Source: Tritonibacter litoralis
Lineage (GTDB): Bacteria > Pseudomonadota > Alphaproteobacteria > Rhodobacterales > Rhodobacteraceae
Reading direction: 5' to 3'
Assembly: GCF_009496005.1 (NCBI RefSeq)
Contig: NZ_WIBF01000005.1
Location: 186,001-250,000 of the forward strand
DNA length: 64,000 nt
Shown here in pieces: positions 61,418-64,000 of the stretch; within the stretch, counting starts at the first letter, position 1, and every line of letters starts with the position of its first letter. A program made the translations under genes and the position numbers. The notes beneath the pieces are model-generated. The model was not told the origin of the DNA. It ran no database searches and was given only the letters and a program-made list of their open reading frames with translations.

Positions 61418-64000
61418 TTAACCGTTTGGTAGCTGCAACGTCAGATTTCGGCCGCGTTTTTGGTACAGCAAGCGGCGGTTGTCGATGGCTGTGACACGGC
61501 CGCCGTCGATGCTGTCTCCAACTTGTACGCGGCGAATGCGGCCTGAGGGCATTCGTACTAGCGCCCGCCGATTGTTTGCGCTGCCGCTGATGCCGATTAA
61601 ATTCAGTTTGCGCAGGTCAATGACATTAGCAACCGTTGCTTCGCGCGACACATTTGCACTGCTGGGCAGGCGGGGGGCAACCGTTGCGGATGCAGCCACA
61701 GCCGGTCCGCTAGGCTCAGGCGCTGGCTCTGCGCGCCGCGCCACACGTTGGAAATTGGACGGGCGAGTTCGGGGCAGGACCGAGCGGCCGACGGCCTGCG
61801 CTGTGGCCGCAGGCAGGTCTTCGGATGCAGGTGTCTCATCCACCTCAACGGCCTCGGCAAGGGCTGCAGTAACGGCGTCGGTTTCAACAGGGACGTCAAC
61901 AGAAACAAGGGTCGCTGGTCGGCTGCGTGGGCGAACGCCAGACAGTTGGACGCGGCTCAACTCTTCTTGACGAGCGCGTTCTAGCCGGGTTTCCAGACGA
62001 TCCGGCCGTTGACGTGGGCGCAGCCCTTGGAAAACCTGTGGTGCGGGTTCCGGCGTAGCAGCCGCGCGCGCGGGGCGGGCAGGCGGGATTTTATCCGGCT
62101 CACCCAAATAGATGGTAATCCCATCAGGGTTCAACGCCCCTTCGGGGGTGGCGACAACCAGTCCGCGGTCGTCCAGATCAAAGGTGCTGGTCGATGGCGC
62201 TGGTGAAGGCAGGGCCGTCTGGATCAGATCCGTATCAAATCCTGTGCCTTGGCTTAGCGCCAGCGCGTCGTGGGACAGTTTGCTGTTGTCGATCGCGGCC
62301 ACATAAATGTCTTTGAGGTCCGCGCGATGACCAGTGGTGTCCTCTGGCAACAGATCCGGCACCCGCTGCCAGATGCCGGTCGCTGCATAGGTTGTGCGAT
62401 GTGTTAGATCAGCCGGATCGGGTCGTGCCAATGGATCTTGTAACGCCAGCGCATCGGCGGCCGCCTCGGAATCCGTGCCCTCGGCAAGGTCCGGAACGGA
62501 TGCCGCAGCCTCGGGCAACTGGTCGGTCTGGAGCAGCGGTTCAGGACGTGCAGCAGTTTCATTGGTCTGCAACGCGTCCAAAACCGCCGTGTCGGTTTCG
62601 GTCAGGGTTGGCGTGGTGGCCGCCTGAAGTGTGGGCGTTTGATCTGAAGCGGGTTCTGGTGCAGTGGCGGGCACGTTGCTGAGAAGCGGGGCTTCGGCCG
62701 GGGCCGTGTCGCCGCTTGGGTCGGCGTCCAATGCGGGCACTTCGCCTTGCACCTGCGGCCCGGCTTCGGTTGGGGGCTCGCTGTCAGTGGTCGATGTGGT
62801 GTTGGGCAGTTCAACTGGCGTATCTTCGGTTGTTTGCACTTGAGGTTCCGGGCTCTGCGGCTGCAGCGCTGGAACAGGGGCCAGACCATCCGAGTCAAAC
62901 CGGGTGTCGGACCAATAGGCAACCGCTGCGACAACTGCCATGAGCAGCACCAGTAATGTGGTCAGCATCAATCCCAAAAACCGGGGCTTGCCTCCGATTG
63001 CGCGCGCGGTTGCCTTGGCCGGTTTGGCCTTATCCGCCTCATATGCTGCACGGGCAGCCGCAGCGTCCCGTGCCATTTGCGAGTCGGCCGGAACCGCGAT
63101 CTTCTTCGGTTTGATCTGAGCAAGAACCGCGCCAGGATTGGGTGCCGTCGAAGCAGGGTCGCGTGCAGGCTTCGGCGCAACAGATGCAGGTGTTTCGCTG
63201 CGACGCGCAGCAATGGAGGGCGCCGCCGGTGCAACAGAAGGCGCGGCGGGCGATGCAATGGGGGAGGGGGCCATCGGCGCTTCACTCGAGCGGGCCGCCG
63301 ACAACGTTGGGATCCGCGAAGCGGGGCGGGTTTCACGTGCCTCCACCTCTAAATTGGGTCTTAAGTCAGGGCTTGCGGACCGGCGGCTGGAAAAGCGAAC
63401 AGCCGGGGTGGGTGCCTCATCCTCGTCTTTATCCTCAGCGCCGCTGTTTTCCTGGGACAATTTTTCCGAATGGACGGGTGCCAGCTCTGCTTTGACCTCG
63501 GCCTTGGGAGGGGGAGCCGATATCTCTGGCGTTGGCTCAGAGGGGGATGCGCCCAGCGTATCGATGGCGCTGAAATCCAACGCGTCAGGCAAGCCCGTAG
63601 GCTGGTCCGGGTTGACTTTGTCCGGCAGGTCGTCGCGGGACAAGGCCGCTGCCGCGCGCGCAGACAGCTGCGCGGCGATTTCTTCGATCGGCGTTTGGCT
63701 GGTCTCAGCAGGCTGCGGTGTTTCCGTTGATTGTGCAGGCGCTACGTCTTGCTGTTCTTCTGTGATTTCTGCAGCAGGTGGCGCTTCGACGTCTGGCATC
63801 GCAACTGCCTCTAACGCATCGCTTTCTGCGCTGGACAGCGCGCTTTGGGGTGCCAGTTCGTCTTCGATGGTTTGAAACGCATCCCCATCCGCCACGTCAA
63901 AGTCCGCCAAAGCGGCGTCATCGGTTGGGGGCGTTGCCTCTGGCTCTGCGTCGCGCTCTGGCTCAGGGCTCGTCAAGGCTTCGGGAAGCGGTGCCGGGCC
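61418..64000 (-). CDS. Long Ala/Pro/Glu-rich single-pass membrane protein (5' end outside window)
   Basis: At least 860 residues; the frame stays open to the window edge, so the start is unseen (an internal TTG at 63976 is not it). The visible N-terminal third is acidic and Pro/Ala/Glu-rich, probably disordered and cytoplasmic. Next comes one TM helix (LGLMLTTLLVLLMAVVAAVAYW), then a second low-complexity periplasmic stretch. The C-terminal ~65 residues fold as a small beta domain (IDLRKLNLIGISGSANNRRA; MPSGRIRRVQVGDSIDGGRV), like PilP or the GspC homology region of secretion and pilus systems. Function unknown. Confidence 0.7.
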   Translation of the reverse strand, partial: GPAPLPEALTSPEPERDAEPEATPPTDDAALADFDVADGDAFQTIEDELAPQSALSSAESDALEAVAMPDVEAPPAAEITEEQQDVAPAQSTETPQPAETSQTPIEEIAAQLSARAAAALSRDDLPDKVNPDQPTGLPDALDFSAIDTLGASPSEPTPEISAPPPKAEVKAELAPVHSEKLSQENSGAEDKDEDEAPTPAVRFSSRRSASPDLRPNLEVEARETRPASRIPTLSAARSSEAPMAPSPIASPAAPSVAPAAPSIAARRSETPASVAPKPARDPASTAPNPGAVLAQIKPKKIAVPADSQMARDAAAARAAYEADKAKPAKATARAIGGKPRFLGLMLTTLLVLLMAVVAAVAYWSDTRFDSDGLAPVPALQPQSPEPQVQTTEDTPVELPNTTSTTDSEPPTEAGPQVQGEVPALDADPSGDTAPAEAPLLSNVPATAPEPASDQTPTLQAATTPTLTETDTAVLDALQTNETAARPEPLLQTDQLPEAAASVPDLAEGTDSEAAADALALQDPLARPDPADLTHRTTYAATGIWQRVPDLLPEDTTGHRADLKDIYVAAIDNSKLSHDALALSQGTGFDTDLIQTALPSPAPSTSTFDLDDRGLVVATPEGALNPDGITIYLGEPDKIPPARPARAAATPEPAPQVFQGLRPRQRPDRLETRLERARQEELSRVQLSGVRPRSRPATLVSVDVPVETDAVTAALAEAVEVDETPASEDLPAATAQAVGRSVLPRTRPSNFQRVARRAEPAPEPSGPAVAASATVAPRLPSSANVSREATVANVIDLRKLNLIGISGSANNRRALVRMPSGRIRRVQVGDSIDGGRVTAIDNRRLLYQKRGRNLTLQLPNG

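Overview
The window looks like chromosome from an alphaproteobacterium of the Rhodobacteraceae, probably the marine Roseobacter group. The signs are moderately GC-rich coding DNA with ordinary alphaproteobacterial proteins, an alphaproteobacterial dnaG-rpoD pair, a CarD regulator beside a 7Fe-8S ferredoxin and a SUV3-like helicase, a tRNA-His lacking the usual G-1, and marine-type metabolism (gamma-butyrobetaine hydroxylase-like enzyme, Hint-domain protein, PhhAB). I see no rRNA, prophage, insertion sequence or CRISPR array. It reads as core genome with small accessory insertions.

Layout. 1-4.2 kb: partial homoserine dehydrogenase, lipoprotein, a TetR regulator with a visible operator/promoter, PPK2, pirin and a small membrane protein. 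4.2-7.1 kb: a leftward tadG-tadE-tadE minor-pilin trio. 7.4-14.1 kb: glutamate dehydrogenase, a secreted protein, dnaG and rpoD. 14.4-16.0 kb: small unknowns and a YjbQ protein. 16.0-27.8 kb: a riboflavin cluster (nrdR, ribD ... ribE, unknown gene, cupin, ribBX, ribH, nusB). It is split between ribD and ribE by three leftward capsule genes (kpsS, a Wza-like export lipoprotein, kpsC) and a YcaQ/AlkX-type DNA glycosylase. The ribB protein carries a GTP cyclohydrolase II-like half without its zinc cysteines.

27.9-35.3 kb: gamma-butyrobetaine hydroxylase-like enzyme, a PP2C phosphatase, a two-TM GAF/GGEEF protein, then an ArsR-SRPBCC operon. That operon has a strong leftward promoter covered by two identical-arm palindromes and a translationally coupled 47-codon leader ORF. 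MmcB and tRNA-His follow. 35.5-39.5 kb: secreted unknowns, rluD-type pseudouridine synthase, and rpoH with a near-consensus sigma-32 promoter, a CRP-type palindrome and a double-hairpin element upstream. 39.6-44.0 kb: phenylalanine hydroxylation (phhB-phhA with a divergent Lrp regulator) and small regulators/oxygenases. 44.0-50.6 kb: Hint protein, exported PfpI-like protein, GNAT acetyltransferase, oligoendopeptidase F, lysophospholipase and SCP2. 50.7-55.8 kb: TPR protein, SUV3-like helicase, S4 protein, ferredoxin and CarD. 55.9-64 kb: cobS/cobT, a CPA2 antiporter, a soluble Aer-type PAS protein, and the end of a long Pro/Ala-rich membrane protein.

I found no clearly new multigene system. 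The most distinctive signals are the ArsR double-operator/leader arrangement, the A73/no-G-1 tRNA-His, the rpoH control region, the terminator-like structure in front of carD, the zinc-less RibBX, and the capsule genes set inside the riboflavin cluster. All positions and motifs were read by eye; family names rest on motif recognition, not database searches.
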